A DNA stretch of 54,014 bases from Dinochytrium kinnereticum (lineage: Eukaryota; Chytridiomycota; Chytridiomycetes; Chytridiales; Chytridiaceae). The translations under genes were made by a program, and so were the position numbers. Shown here piece by piece: positions 24,773 to 36,163 of the stretch (position 1 is the first letter of the stretch; every line of letters begins with the position of its first letter). The notes beneath the pieces were generated by a model. The model did no database searches. It saw only the letters and a list, made by a program, of their open reading frames with translations, and was not told the DNA's origin. The DNA lies in NCBI GenBank assembly GCA_027604005.1, contig JADGJT010000119.1, forward strand, positions 1 to 54,014. Direction: 5' to 3'.

Positions 24773-26486
24773 TTAAGCATTCTTTGGCGCCCACTTGGTG
24801 TCCCTCTTATACATTACTATGTAGTTTAGAAGAAGGCCAGCGGCTAGAAACGAAGGATGGGCCCCAGATTAGTGTACGTGAAATAAAGTAGTGCCGTTTT
24901 AATTAAAAAATTAAGAAAAAACATACCAGAAAAGGCCTCAAGAACCATAGCCCAGAAGAAAGATACTACATCGGCAGTGCATCCAATGGGTGGAATACCT
25001 GGTTGAGCACTTCGCACAGCGGGAAGGGCGAATCTAGTAAATTCGGGGTTGCGGTTAAAAGCGAGTTAGGAAAAAGAAGAAAAGATAATGCAAACCGAAA
25101 CCATAAGCACTTACAAAAGAGAAATCGCAAAAGCAATCACAGGGGGTTCCACTTTTCTCCAATCCCACCAAACGGAAATGGTTAAAGCGACGATAAGCAG
25201 CACAAGGGTCCACATAATCGCAATAACCATAAGGGAGAAGAACTAAGGGTAGACGTTAGCGGGAAGGATCACATAATGTTTTCAGATAGATACCTTTGCC
25301 GTTCCGGACCTTCTCATATTTACGACAAGGACTAATATGGTTCCATCGGCTTTGCTCTCCCCACTTTCATCGCGGCTAATGTCATCCATGGTGGGAACGT
25401 GAATGTTCCATCTGATTTCATCAAGGTTTGAAGTAGATAAAAACATTTTGAGACAGTTAGAATCCATTGAGAATGGATAATCCTCACCCTTGAAGAGCAC
25501 CATTTATAGTCATACCCATTGGGACTCTCTCCACTTCAGACGTGTCTGGGTTGACGTAAGTTCCCATAATGTAGAGCCGGCTGCTCTCATATCGATCAAA
25601 GGGGTAGTTATTAACCTCTGCATGGCAAGTTAGTGATAATTTTCGAATATATGCAGTCGTAAGGAAAAAGACCCCGAATAAAGAATGGAATTGAATACAT
25701 ACCGTTGCTGGCAAAGCTCACCACTATTTCCGTCGCAGGCATGATGCTTCGGGCTTTAAAGAATAACGTAGTTTGATCTGAAGAAGGTTGGAACTATGCC
25801 GATTTCCTTTCAGAGCTTACCAACAGTAATGTTCATATCTTGCGAAGCCATGGGAAGACCGCCCTGAGTACCAGTGGTGATGACAAAGTCGCCTGCCAAT
25901 CGTTAGCCTTATGGCCAAAGCAGTCTCCTTACCACAAGGCAAAAAGGAAACTCTGGCCTTGAACGAATTCCCAAGTGGATCAATTGTGGTGACATTGACT
26001 CTCACATAGATGTAGTTTCGGTTAAAGCAATCACGCACTTCATCCTCCAAAGGCTCAGAAGATGCCAGCTGCGTCTTAGACTTGCCGAAGGTAGATTTCC
26101 CGAATGTCGAAGCGGTCCTGCTGTTCTTGTTGTTTCCCTATTAAAAGAAAGATTGTATTGATGAGACTTTCTCTACTATCAAGTTCTTACCTCTTGCTAA
26201 ACGACCAATATGACAAATTAAGAAGGACGACCGAAGGAGGGAGGCAACAAAAGCCATTAGTTTTTCATCACTCAGAATCTTCTCCAGTCAAACTCAATCC
26301 ATTTACAACACCCACAATATTAAACCATCCAACAATGATAACCACAGCTGCAAGTAAAACAGTTGCTCCAGCGATGATAGAGTACTGCCAGATACGTCTC
26401 TTGACTTTCTCCTTGGGCACCTTGCTTCGAGAAGAAGAAGTGGACGCAATGGACGCCGTATCGTCTGACTTCTTCAGAGAATCCAT
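24773..26486 (-). CDS. DUF4436-like membrane protein, paralog C
   Basis: Minus-strand exons in order: 26486-26316, 26196-26191 (6 nt), 26137-25933, 25892-25821, 25777-25703, 25617-25488, 25411-25294, 25242-25115, 25033-24927 and 24843-24773; 360 residues in phase. A Ser-rich cytosolic N-terminus precedes the anchor (YSIIAGATVLLAAVVIIVGW). The extracytoplasmic region contains EVNNYPFDRYESS. C-terminal part: FFSLMVIAIMWTLVLL, signature LPAVRSAQPGIPPIGC with FFWAMVLEAF, and LLLNYIVMYKRD. The proposed 6-nt microexon adds Gln-Glu, which lines up with Arg-Glu and Lys-Gln at the same place in paralogs B and A, where those codons are part of exon 1. Without the microexon the model still keeps frame, so it needs transcript support. 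Function unknown. Confidence 0.78.
26191..26196 (-). other. Predicted 6-nt microexon of paralog C
   Basis: On the minus strand: TTTAG, then CAAGAG, then GTAAGA, i.e. a two-codon (Gln-Glu) exon with proper flanking splice sites. The position matches the last two codons of exon 1 in paralogs A and B. Confidence 0.55.
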
Positions 26487-26848
26487 GATGTGCGGTGTGA
26501 TCTTATCTCAGTGGCGCTGACAGTCGGATCGATGCTCAATCAGCTGCAACGCTGACTCCTGGACGAAGGCACTACTGCTTTGACGAACGAAAATGTGTCT
26601 CAAATTCTGAGTGGCCATTGCAGATTGTCAAATATCGTGTCTATATACAGTATATCTACATTTGATTTTAACGGGCACATGGCCAAGTGGGTCTCATAAA
26701 GCTCATCTCTTCGGAGGCGTTATTCAAACAAATGTGAATGTATTTCTTCCAACAACAGATAGATACAAAGGTTAGCTGCATAGCCAACCATGGAGAAAAC
26801 AGAATAAGAAAAGATATACGTCGGACAAAAACGCCGCTGTTAACCCAT
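26487..26848. other. Intergenic, 362 bp
   Basis: Between two co-directional minus-strand DUF4436-like genes; it holds the promoter of paralog C and the 3' end of paralog D. No ORF with family features. Confidence 0.6.
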
Positions 26849-28497
26849 CTAAGGGTTAGGTATCAACGGCCGACGGTCGTCATTCAAGGTCTGAGCATCA
26901 TCGTCGCGATGGAACGCATCCTTTTCCTCGTCAGCTCCCACATGGAACAAGGGCTCATCCAAAGACTTCTTTGGATGGTGCTCTTTTGGCTTTTCGAAAT
27001 GCTCGTGAGCAGGCTTTGGTCGGTGAATCTTATACTTTATAGTGTAATTGATTAAAATCATCGCGCCTAAAAAAAGAGATGTGGTAAGCAATAACGTTCA
27101 TAGAGGGAAAGAAGGCAAAAATACAGAAGTTTAAAACTCGATATACCAGCGACGCCAGAGATAGCCATTGCCCAGAAGAACGAAACGATATCAGAGATAC
27201 AGCCGATCTGAGGCGCTCCTGGCTGAGCATTTCTGACGGCAGGAAGGGCAAAGCTGCAAAAAAAAGTCAGCAGGATAAGCAAACATTTTAGCATATCGTG
27301 GAGAAACTCACAGCAAGCACACGACCATGCCGGCAGTTGGTGGCTCAACCTTCCTATTACGGAAGTAAATCTGAATTACAACTCCTAAAGTCATCAAGCT
27401 AAGAAGCCACAGGATAAACATAACCATAATGGAGAAGAACTAGTGGCAACTGTCAGTTTAATCTTATAAACGCAATAACTAACAATTGTGGCAAAAGCTC
27501 GCTTAATCGTCACGTCTAATTCCACAAGCTGACCGCGATAGACTGGATTTCTTGCATCAACTTCAGAAAGATCATCCAAAATAGGTGCATCCACCGTCCA
27601 GCTGGTTTTTTTTAGATTAAGGTTCTGCCGTCTCCTCCAATACCTCAAAATCGATCCAGTGAATTCAACTCGAATTGGGACGTCCAATAGCTCGCTTGCA
27701 TTACCATTATGATATTTACCGCTTATCATTATGGGAATGCTAGTGTACACATCGAAAGGATAATGGTTGATATCTGAATTTGCTCGTTTAGATTCACCTG
27801 CAGTCCAGAACCTACCTCCGTCAGTAAAACCAAACTGAATCTCTCGTGATGGCATCAGTGATCCCTTGGTGAACTTAATTGCAGTTGAATCTACATTATT
27901 AACAATCAATGGGTTCGAAACGGCTTTTACCAAACATCAATGTCATATCCTTCCTCAATAGATACGTTCCGTCCAACTGTCCAATACGGAACTGAGCGAA
28001 ATCACCTTAAAAAAACAGGGATAAGCACTAGCAACATGACTGACATGGTTTTTACCGTTAGGGAAAAACGAGAACCGAATACGGAAAGAATATGCAGCAG
28101 GATCAATTGATACCGGCATACCCTTCACCACGATTACATTCTGATTCAATATATTGCCCTTGTCGGCGTCGAAATGGTCTCCTTTCGCCACTTCGAATGT
28201 CGAATTTGTACCGTCTGGAGCCTTGGAGAATACATGCCGCTGGTACTTACGGTCACCCTGTAGGATGATGGTATGAGCAAGGGTAATTCTGCAGCTAACA
28301 TGCTGCTACAGAACATCAAATACCCACCGTTGACTGATAATACATTCAATTAAGATATGGTGAACCAGAATGATGAGTTGGAGGCATCACATACGGCCAC
28401 CTACATGGTTAAGAAGTCCAGTCGTCACTACCAAGGCGACCAGCACCAGAAAGGCAAGAGTGAACAGCGCAGGCGTCAAGTATCTTCTAGCCGTCAT
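26849..28497 (-). CDS. DUF4436-like membrane protein, paralog D (His/Lys/Asp-rich tail)
   Basis: Minus-strand exons: 28497-28405, 28333-28328 (6 nt), 28257-28056, 28005-27931, 27890-27816, 27773-27644, 27601-27484, 27439-27312, 27253-27147 and 27066-26849; 383 residues in phase. Anchor: LFTLAFLVLVALVVTTGLL. Extracytoplasmic block: DINHYPFDVYTS. C-terminal segments: FFSIMVMFILWLLSLM, signature LPAVRNAQPGAPQIGC with FFWAMAISGVA, and MILINYTIKYKIH. A charged cytosolic tail of about 55 residues (KPKEHHPKKSLDEP, FHRDDDAQTLNDDRR) is specific to this copy. The 6-nt exon (Ser-Thr) sits at the same point as in paralog C. Intron positions and phases otherwise match A and C, so the four genes share ancestry by duplication of an intron-containing gene. 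Confidence 0.78.
28328..28333 (-). other. Predicted 6-nt microexon of paralog D
   Basis: Minus strand: TATCAG, then TCAACG, then GTGGGT, encoding Ser-Thr. Same location as the microexon of paralog C; splice signals are canonical but there is no transcript evidence. Confidence 0.5.
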
Positions 28498-28811
28498 GGC
28501 TTTGGGGCTGTGATAAAGAGCAGTGTTGATATTGACCAGATGATCCCGTTCCCAAATTGTGTCTAGGGCAATGTCTTGGGTTTGTCTTGTAAATTATGTA
28601 TAAATAATATATGCTCCAATACGGCCAAGCGATCATTGATGAGCCGTGCAGCAGTCTATACCGTTACTTAAGCATCCAGGAGGAATGGCTGTGGAGGCAT
28701 GCCTCATGTGCAGGATAGAATTTTAAGCTTCTCTTTTGTAAAAATGGGTGACGATGTCCCCCCTTACTTTCACTTCAATCTTGGTTGGAGGATTTTTGCA
28801 TTTGTGTGAAG
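28498..28811. promoter_or_regulatory. Divergent intergenic region, 314 bp
   Basis: Separates the start of DUF4436-like paralog D (minus) from the start of the RIB7-like gene (plus), so both promoters must lie within it. AT-rich around 28585-28615. Confidence 0.5.
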
Positions 28812-30071
28812 ATGGCCAACATCAAAGTCTCGCCAAAGCTCGCGGAGTTCTCGAACGAGAACATCCCCCTCGACGAAGTCATTTCCTTCTATGCTTTGCC
28901 ATCGCGAAGCGAACAGGCTCCTGTCCCTGAATCCTTGGAGAGGCCTTACAGCTGGAGCAACTCTGTACTGACATTGGACGGAGTTTTACATTTCCTGGAT
29001 CCAGGAAGCACTGTCAGGTGAGGATCATACCACTCATCCTCCTTCAAGGGATTGAGTAAAGCGTTGTTCATATTCTTTTTTTGGGTTAATGATGGGCGAC
29101 CGATTTATCGTGGCTAACTCACAGTTTATCTTTAAAGTGACATCGCTCTGAAAGGCGTTATGGACGTCGGACATCACAGCCTTGCAGACTACAGGCTATT
29201 AAATGCAGGATGGTCTATGGCTGACGGTGTTCTCATTACTGGCCAAATCCTTCGAGACGAGCCCGAGGCAAGTTGCATTGTAAGGTACTTTTAATACATC
29301 TCTCTGGCCCATCTAAGGCATTAATACAGCTTCGATGATCTCTGCCGGTACCGAACAGAAGTTTTGGGATTCAAGGAAAAGCATCCTATTAACCTTATCC
29401 TAACGGAAAGCTGTGACCTGGACTTTCGCCACCCAATCTTTAACCCCGATAACCCGCTTCGTGTTGTTATTTTAACTTCGAACGAGGGCCTTCAGAAAGC
29501 TAGTCAGCTTCTCTCAGAGAATAAAGGAGGCGACGGAGCTTTGCATCCCTGTCGGGAATGGGTTACCTACTTCGCCTCAGATATAGACTCGCACAATACC
29601 TTAACGGCACAATTGGACGCCCACAATCTCATCATCATCGGTTTTAACATGAATCAAACTGCTGCACCCTCCCCGCAAGTCACTCCTGCCAGCACCTTAG
29701 ATCCAAGCGCAAGGAGAGTAAAGTTTAAAAACGGGCTTGACCTTACGGCGATATTCAAGTTTCTTAAGAAAGAGCTTAATATTCAACGCCTTGACGTAAG
29801 CGCAGGGGGTAGCGTCATTCGAAGACTGATTGATCTGAGGCTATTGGACGAATTGCGGATGACGCAAGTTGGCCAAATCGCGGGGACGGTCGCGGCGGAT
29901 GGGAGGTCTAGGCCTACTCTTTTTAATCCTCGAGCAAGCAAAGTATCTAGCTATCGGACATATGATGCCCCTCTGGTAGCATGGAAAGGGATTAGGATGA
30001 TTGGGGATCATTTGATTTTTTTGAGAGGGGTATGGATTTATCGGCATGATGAGGCATCAACTTATTTTTGA
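28812..30071 (+). CDS. RibD_C / RIB7-like pyrimidine reductase family protein
   Basis: Three exons (28812-29017, 29138-29284, 29330-30071) encode 364 residues. Start of the fold: RPYSWSNSVLTLDGVLHF. Middle: HSLADYRLLNAGWSMADGVL followed by ITGQILRDEP. C-terminal part: VSAGGSVIRRLIDLRLLDEL. These are the dihydrofolate-reductase-like elements of the RibD C-terminal family. Family knowledge: RIB7 reduces the ribosylaminopyrimidinone intermediate of riboflavin synthesis with NADPH. This protein is about 120 residues longer than yeast Rib7 and could be a related reductase of other specificity. The second donor is at 29285 (AG before GTACTT), because using the GTAAGG five bases earlier breaks frame. 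It lies near a NADAR N-glycosidase gene that may act on the same intermediates. Confidence 0.72.
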
Positions 30072-30500
30072 AACCTTCGTATGAGCCATGAGTGTGCAAT
30101 CGCCATTATTGCAAATAGATTTTGTGTTTTAAGTCATATTATGCCATATCATAGTTACTGCTTTGCTTAAGAAATGTGAGATAATGGAATGTACAAATGG
30201 GACTAGTAGCATAATATGTAAGAGCATCCGAAAGAGACATTTTCTTTATTTGAAGAGTTTGCGTCAGGCATGAAATACCCATGATCAACAAGCGCCTAAC
30301 AGAAAGAGCCGAATCATAGCGAGGACAGTGCAAATAAGAAAAAACAAAACCAGTAAAAACGACTGGAAGGACAGGAAGAAAAAAAGGAATGGTGTCCTTC
30401 GCGAAGAACATGTGGTGAGTGGCAACTCTACCTCCCCGACAATCCATGTCGCTCGGAAGAAATTGAGTAAGTCTGCACGGGTTGCAGAAAGGAGAGAAGC
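30072..30500. other. Convergent 3' region, 429 bp
   Basis: Lies between the stops of the RIB7-like gene (plus) and Gar1 (minus). No ORF with family features; the likely content is two 3' UTRs. Confidence 0.6.
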
Positions 30501-31570
30501 TTAGCCACCCCTGCCACGACCACGGAAACCACCACCTCTACCGCCGCCAAATCCACCACCGCCACCACGGCCACCACCGAAGCCTCCACCACGACCACCG
30601 CCCCGGCCTCCACCGAAGCCACCGCGAGCACCACCACGACCTCCACCGAAGCCACCACCGAAGCCACCACGAGCACCACCACGGCCACCAAAGCCACCCC
30701 CGCGTCCACCACGTTTTTGCACAGATCCCTGCATGCCGGTGGGCTTTCCAACTATTTCGGGTAAATAGATTTTTAGTCTCCTTCGCCACGATCGCCAACA
30801 CCAAGTCAAATAATGAAGAAGTAAATTTACTCACGTTTCGAGCCAACAGCCTTGGGCTTGGGCAAGAACCTGTCCAAGGGCAGAAGCTTGTCAGGGCCAA
30901 TGTAGACCTTGTCGTCCTTCTTGAAAGAAGTAGCCACAACACCCTCAGAAAGCTTGACAGTGAAGTAAACTTCGTTGATGGGCCCTAGCACTTCCTCAAC
31001 CTTGCCAATCTGAGTCTTGTTCTCAAGGAAGACGGGGGCGTTGAAGTAGGGGATCTAGCAAGGCTTAATTAAATCGCCAAAAAGAACTTCCTATATATCT
31101 ACCTTGGGGTTAACAGATTTGCAGACGAGTTCACCTTCACAGGCGTGCATGAATGATCCGAGGGCTGGGATAATGAAAAACAAAGGCGGTTAGGCTAAGG
31201 CATGGTGTTACTATAACATGCTTATGGTACAGGCGATGCACCCGATCTCTAGAAGACATGATGCCATTCGCATCCTTTCCGCCAACTTTCCATCCCACCA
31301 GAGCCCTCAACTACCAATGGCATCAACAATATCCAATATCATACACATCAAACAACCAGCCTTATCCATCAAAGGTTTCCCACGATCCTTGGCCATATTT
31401 CTCTTTGACTCGCACAAGAAGTAGATTCAGACTTCAAACTTACGCAGGACACTATCCGGGGGACCAAACGAAGCGTTATTGAATCCACCCCTTCCACCCC
31501 TGAAGCCGCCGCCTCCTCCCCTTCCGCCACCACCCCCTCTTCCACCTCGACCTCCTCCTCTGAAGCTCAT
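30501..31570 (-). CDS. GAR1: H/ACA ribonucleoprotein subunit Gar1
   Basis: Minus-strand exons 31570-31444, 31164-31103, 31054-30835 and 30751-30501 give 219 residues, normal for Gar1. N- and C-terminal glycine/arginine-rich (RGG) regions flank the core, which reads [48 protein letters not shown] and [18 protein letters not shown]. Known role: nucleolar subunit of H/ACA snoRNPs that guide rRNA pseudouridylation, partner of Cbf5, Nop10 and Nhp2. The C-terminal RGG tract (last about 80 residues) is an almost pure repeat. The opposite strand therefore reads as a His-rich open frame, which is a shadow. Confidence 0.95.
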
Positions 31571-31716
31571 GCTAGTTTTTTTGTGGTGTGGATTTTTTTT
31601 GAGCAATGCTTTTTTTTTTCTTGAAAGGGGCCAATCTGACAATTCCTGGACCTAAGATCAACCACAACTTGCTGAAACTAGTAAGCACAGGCAATCCTGT
31701 GTGTTTGTAAAGCCTA

Positions 31717-33347
31717 TCATGTTACTATCGCTGCTGGCCGCGACTTTCTTCTCTCAAGCCCCGATACTCCCAGGCTGGCACTGGGCATCGCCAGAGTGGA
31801 GCCTTCAGATAACCCTACGATTGCACTATCACCAGATCCAGCTCCATTAACATGAACCCTCAAAGAAGGTGTAGTACTTGGGGCTAAACCATCCTGCGTA
31901 TCCTTCGCCCCAGCCCCCAAAGCACCACTCGAAGACCCCATTACAGATGCGCTATCCCCAATCTGGAGTTCATCATCCACATTAATGTTCAACCTCCCAA
32001 TCTCTCCCCCTAGACCAGGAGATGGTGATGTTCCAATGGCAGCAGCCGCAACTGCTTCATCTTCCAGATCGTTTCTGAATAATGAAGGTCGTCTCGAGGA
32101 TATGGTTGTGGGAATATGGATACGCTTGAAACTTGGCCACACGATCTCGTCCATAAAGAGGGATCGGAGGCGGGACGTGATTAGAGAGGTGAGTTTGGGA
32201 AGGTCTTTGACCTTGGTTCGGTGACCGAGGAGTGATCTCACTTCGAACTCGAGAAGAAAGTCTTCAAGAATGGAAACGGCCATGTAGGTTTCAGCTGTTT
32301 CCGGATGCGTCACGAACTCCAATGCGAGCTTTTTTTTTTGAGATTAGTGGTAGGAATCGCCTTAGGAGAGGATTCGAGAAAAATGGAAGGCTCAATATAA
32401 AATAATTTACCGTTCCCGAAAACTTAATGACCGAAAGGACGAGAGAGACGGGTAGCGAGGCAATCAAAGGCTTTGGCCAATTTATCAATACCTGGGTATC
32501 AATACCAATCGTAATTTGATCGTCGAAAGCAAAAGATAGTTCTGCTCGCTGTAAAGAAATACCAGATATCTCAGAAAGCAAGGAAGCAATCAGAATAAAT
32601 AACAGTATAATTACCAAATTTGAGCTGTGTTCCGCGAAACGCATACGGGCCGACTTTAGGATTGGGTATTCATCTCCCAGGGAAAAATCCGTGATGGCGA
32701 TAGGGCCCTAATGTGGTGGTAAATATAGGTTTTCAAGTTAAGGCATCAGAAGAAACGAAATCTGTAAAATCCCAACCAAGAAACTAGGTCTAGAACCCCC
32801 GTTCAGCATATCATCTAGCTTTCCTACGACACTGGCAGAAAATGCTGGATCGGATCGATACTTTGCTATCACCTGCCCTAAAAGCACGTTGATCCAGTCG
32901 CAGGTCTCTGGGAGGTGAGTATGTACTTCGTAAAGGGTTTTTGACAAAACATGCGACTCGAAAGCGTGTTGGCGTACAGGTGCCCTTGCCTAAGATCCCT
33001 TGTCACTATCTTCTTATAAACAATAAGCCTCGAATCTTACCTTTGGTTTCCACAGAATCCTTCGACGTTTAGCCATTTCTATCTTTGTCTCTTCTTCATT
33101 ACGAAGAAGAAAAACTTTCACGAGAAAGAAGAGGAGAATGCATATAATGACTTGGCCTGCAATAAAACCCTATCGAATGCATGAAAGAGAAAATAAAAAG
33201 AAGAATGTAGATATTTCGATTAATCCAATCTGCCTCCTAGAAATCGATTAAAAGAATGCTGACCTTGATAAACTCTTTATTCGCCAAGTTGATGGCTGCC
33301 TCCAGTGACGGGTTCTGCTGCCATCCACCGTCAGAAGCCGAAGCCAT
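31717..33347 (-). CDS. MMM1: Maintenance of mitochondrial morphology protein 1 (ERMES subunit)
   Basis: Minus-strand exons 33347-33264, 33169-33041, 32989-32777, 32707-32615, 32548-32411 and 32328-31717, in phase, 422 residues, as expected for fungal Mmm1. A short lumenal N-terminus is followed by one TM (GFIAGQVIICILLFFLVKVF). The SMP lipid-transfer domain has ESCDW-type ETCDWINVLLGQVIAKYRSD, DDQITIGIDTQVLINWPKP and FLLEFEVRSLLGHRTKVKD. The C-terminal 110 residues are low complexity. Known role: ER-anchored subunit of the ER-mitochondria encounter structure with Mdm12, Mdm34 and Mdm10, moving phospholipids. It is divergent from the dynactin p62 gene with about 165 bp between starts. Confidence 0.95.
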
Positions 33348-33512
33348 CTTGACGACAAGTTGCGAATTTTTACTTGAAAGGAAATAGGTATGGTGTTGGT
33401 CAAGAGTCCGTCGACCCACTCGGCCATGTCCATATCGGTCTCAAGGGCCATATCCTCAGGCCCAAAAGACCCCAACCCGCTTGCGAACACTATTCCATAC
33501 CTCCCAATCCCG
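33348..33512. promoter_or_regulatory. Divergent promoter region of MMM1 and dynactin p62
   Basis: 165 bp between the two start codons as chosen here. If p62 starts at the upstream in-frame ATG at 33426 the gap shrinks to about 78 bp. No element can be named. Confidence 0.4.
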
Positions 33513-35781
33513 ATGCCATATGTTTTTTACAAGGTACGAAAAGATGTGAATGTATTGCAATGCATGCTGATGTCTGCCTCGCAAGTGTAACTGCAACTCT
33601 CTTGAGCACATTGGTGACGGACCCTTTGGAGATAGTGACTACTCAGCAGGGTATGGGGGAAAAGACATTGAGGAAGACGCCCCGATCAACCCGGATTATA
33701 TGTCTCTTTTCCCAATTCAGCGACTTTATTACTGTGATTACTGCATGACGACCAGATGTCCCTTTTGCATTCAGGAAGAGATCGTGTGTTATTATTGCCC
33801 AAACTGCTTGTTCGAAGTCCCGACAGCTTCCGTCAAGGCTGAGCGAAACAGGCAAGCTCTACCCCGCCCCCACCACTCGGCCGTTCTTCTGATCTTTCTT
33901 TCCTTGCTATTTCCACAGATGTGCCAGAAACTGCTTTGAATGCCCGATATGTGATAACACTCTGACGGTGGTATCTGAATCAGACTCCACCCCAGGTGCG
34001 GAGGCACCTGCTTCCCCAAAACTACCGAGGACCTCGAGCCTTGTCGGATCAACCGCGTCAACACCAGGATCTCTTTCCGACATGGTGAAGGCGGGAACTC
34101 CTAGCGGTATTCACTATCTTTCTTGCAGTGTATGCCGATGGAGTTCTTTGGAAATTGGACTTAAGTTTGAGCGGCCAACAGGATTAGCAAGTAAGCTTTT
34201 TAGACACCCTTTTGGCCAGTCTAAATTCCGGCACGTAAGTCTAACCGGATCTCTATCACTTTAGTGCAAATGCAGAAAATGGAGGAGGAGACCTCAGACT
34301 TTAAAGAATTCGAACACCTTCGCGACCACTTCGACCGCCTTTCACGCCGCTTCACAGCAACAGCTTCCTCCCAATCCATTATGCGCTCAAATAACTCCCT
34401 ATCACTTTCAGCCAATGTCCTAGCCTACCTTCCTTCCCTCGGGAATTACGCCACCGGGGTAACTGCGCCTAATAAGGCCCTTTCGGCGAGCTTATCGAAA
34501 ATTTTTGCCAGTGAGGGCAAGGGTGGATGGGAGATTGAGAACTATAAGCAGTCACAGGTTCCGGAGCTGGGCGTTGAGGAAGAACTAGTGGCGAATACGG
34601 TGAATCTTAAACTAGAGGATGGTACGTTTTAGGTTTGCTATCTATCGTTATTGATAGACTGTATTATTTTTCGTTTGAATTAGTTTCGTCACTACATCAA
34701 CGATTACAACAGTTGGATGGACAACCGAGAAAAAGATGGTGGGGAAAATTTAAGACTTTTTATGTATTCATAAAGGCTGAGACATAGGCTGACATTTTAT
34801 TTTGTTTTCTTTTGTAGCAATCTTAAGCCGCAGAGGATACAGCTTCGGTCCAAGCGCTCTAAGCGATGCCGCAAATGCGACCATATCCTTATCAAACCTG
34901 AACAAAAGGCTATAGCCACCCGGTTCAAGATCAAGCAGATGGCTCTGTAAGTCACATGCAACCACAACGGTTTTATAAATCTCACAATCTAATAATTGTA
35001 TGTATACGTATGTACACTGAATATTGCAGTGACTTTCTCCCTTCAATTGTCATAGCTCAGCTCACCAACATGCCGCCTCTTCCGGTCGGGGTAGCCCCGC
35101 ATGGTCCCCTTCAGCTCCCTCTCCTCCAAACCGCGCAATTAAATCTTCGCTTTACCAACCCTCTCGACCAAGAAATGAAAATTGAGCTTTCTACTACCTT
35201 TAACACAGGAAACCCTGCCGAAACAGGCAACTGCGAGGTAAGGGCCTTTTTACTCACAGAATTTATTTACATGTTCATTAATATATATATATATATTAAA
35301 GGTTACGATATTGGCACCGACTTTCATTATACCGCCTTTCAATGACCTGATGGATTATGATGATGAGGATATTCAAGGTGCCGCGAGTGGCATTGTTGAG
35401 ATTCGTGGCAACTCAGTTGTCGTGGCGGTTTTAGTTGTGCCAAAGCGCGGTGCGGCTGAAGAGGCGAAGTCTAATAGGGTTGAGGTAGGCCCCTCATCCC
35501 TCGTTCTTTTTACACGATTCTTTAGTCAGGTGCTCATTAACCAAAAATATAAATTACAGTTTCCCCTCCTTGTTCGCTTCACGCGTCAGGTTTTAGAACC
35601 TATTCAACTTGCCACTGACCCTCCGATCACTGGTTATTCCTCGGCAACCTCGTCAACATCGTCGCTGGCTGCCGAGCCAGCGCCCACCCGTCCTGTTGTC
35701 AGTCCTGGTGCAAATCGCCAGATGATAGAGCGTAGCGACTCGTTCTGGTGTATGGTGGGGGTTGGTGAGATGAAAGAATAA
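33513..35781 (+). CDS. DCTN4: Dynactin subunit 4 (p62)
   Basis: Exons 33513-33533, 33586-33851, 33919-34190, 34265-34621, 34684-34738, 34818-34946, 35030-35237, 35302-35484 and 35560-35781 give 570 residues. The N-terminus MPYVFYK-CNC, then LYYCDYCMTTRCPFC, YYCPNC and CFECPICDN, forms the Cys-rich zinc-binding region of p62. LRSKRSKRCRKCDHILIKPE is the second conserved Cys block, followed by TRFKIKQMAL and the beta-rich C-terminal part (VAVLVVPKR, FPLLVRF). Known role: pointed-end subunit of dynactin, the dynein adaptor. The second exon ends at a GC donor (ag|gcaagc at 33852), which alone keeps the NRC...NC motif intact. Start is uncertain: ATGs at 33426 and 33390 are in frame. The donor at 34739 (gtgggg) was chosen by phase. 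Confidence 0.9.
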
Positions 35782-36163
35782 TAGCTTGATGGCTTGAGGG
35801 GGTTCGTTTTTTTGTCTTTTTTTTTCAATCTATTCTTAAAGTTTCAATTGCAAGTTGGCCTAATTTTTTTTTTTTTTTTTTGTTTTTTTCTTTTTCTTTT
35901 TGTCAGCTTTATTTCACAGAGGAAACGTTTTCAAGTGACCTTGTCGTGGAAACATTGCCTGTGGCGGTGTTTTTAAGTGCTGAAATAGCTAACGTTAAGG
36001 CCAAGCCCCAAAAAGTGAAACGAAAACAGAAATAGAAACTAAATCAAAAGTCGTCTGTTTTGTTTTTCACAAACATGAGTGAATCTCTAGTATAAACACC
36101 CATTATAAAAATGAAGATGAACAAAATAGAAAAGCAGGGAGAAAAATAATCAAATATCAAAGT
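35782..36163. other. Convergent 3' region with poly-T tracts, 382 bp
   Basis: Between the stops of dynactin p62 (plus) and homoserine kinase (minus). Long T runs at about 35815-35825 and 35865-35905 on the plus strand. No gene seen. Confidence 0.6.

Noticed and set aside
30482..30988. His-rich plus-strand ORF opposite the Gar1 RGG tail
   Set aside because: It is the complement of a Gly/Arg repeat; the minus strand carries a clear Gar1 with correct splice phases.
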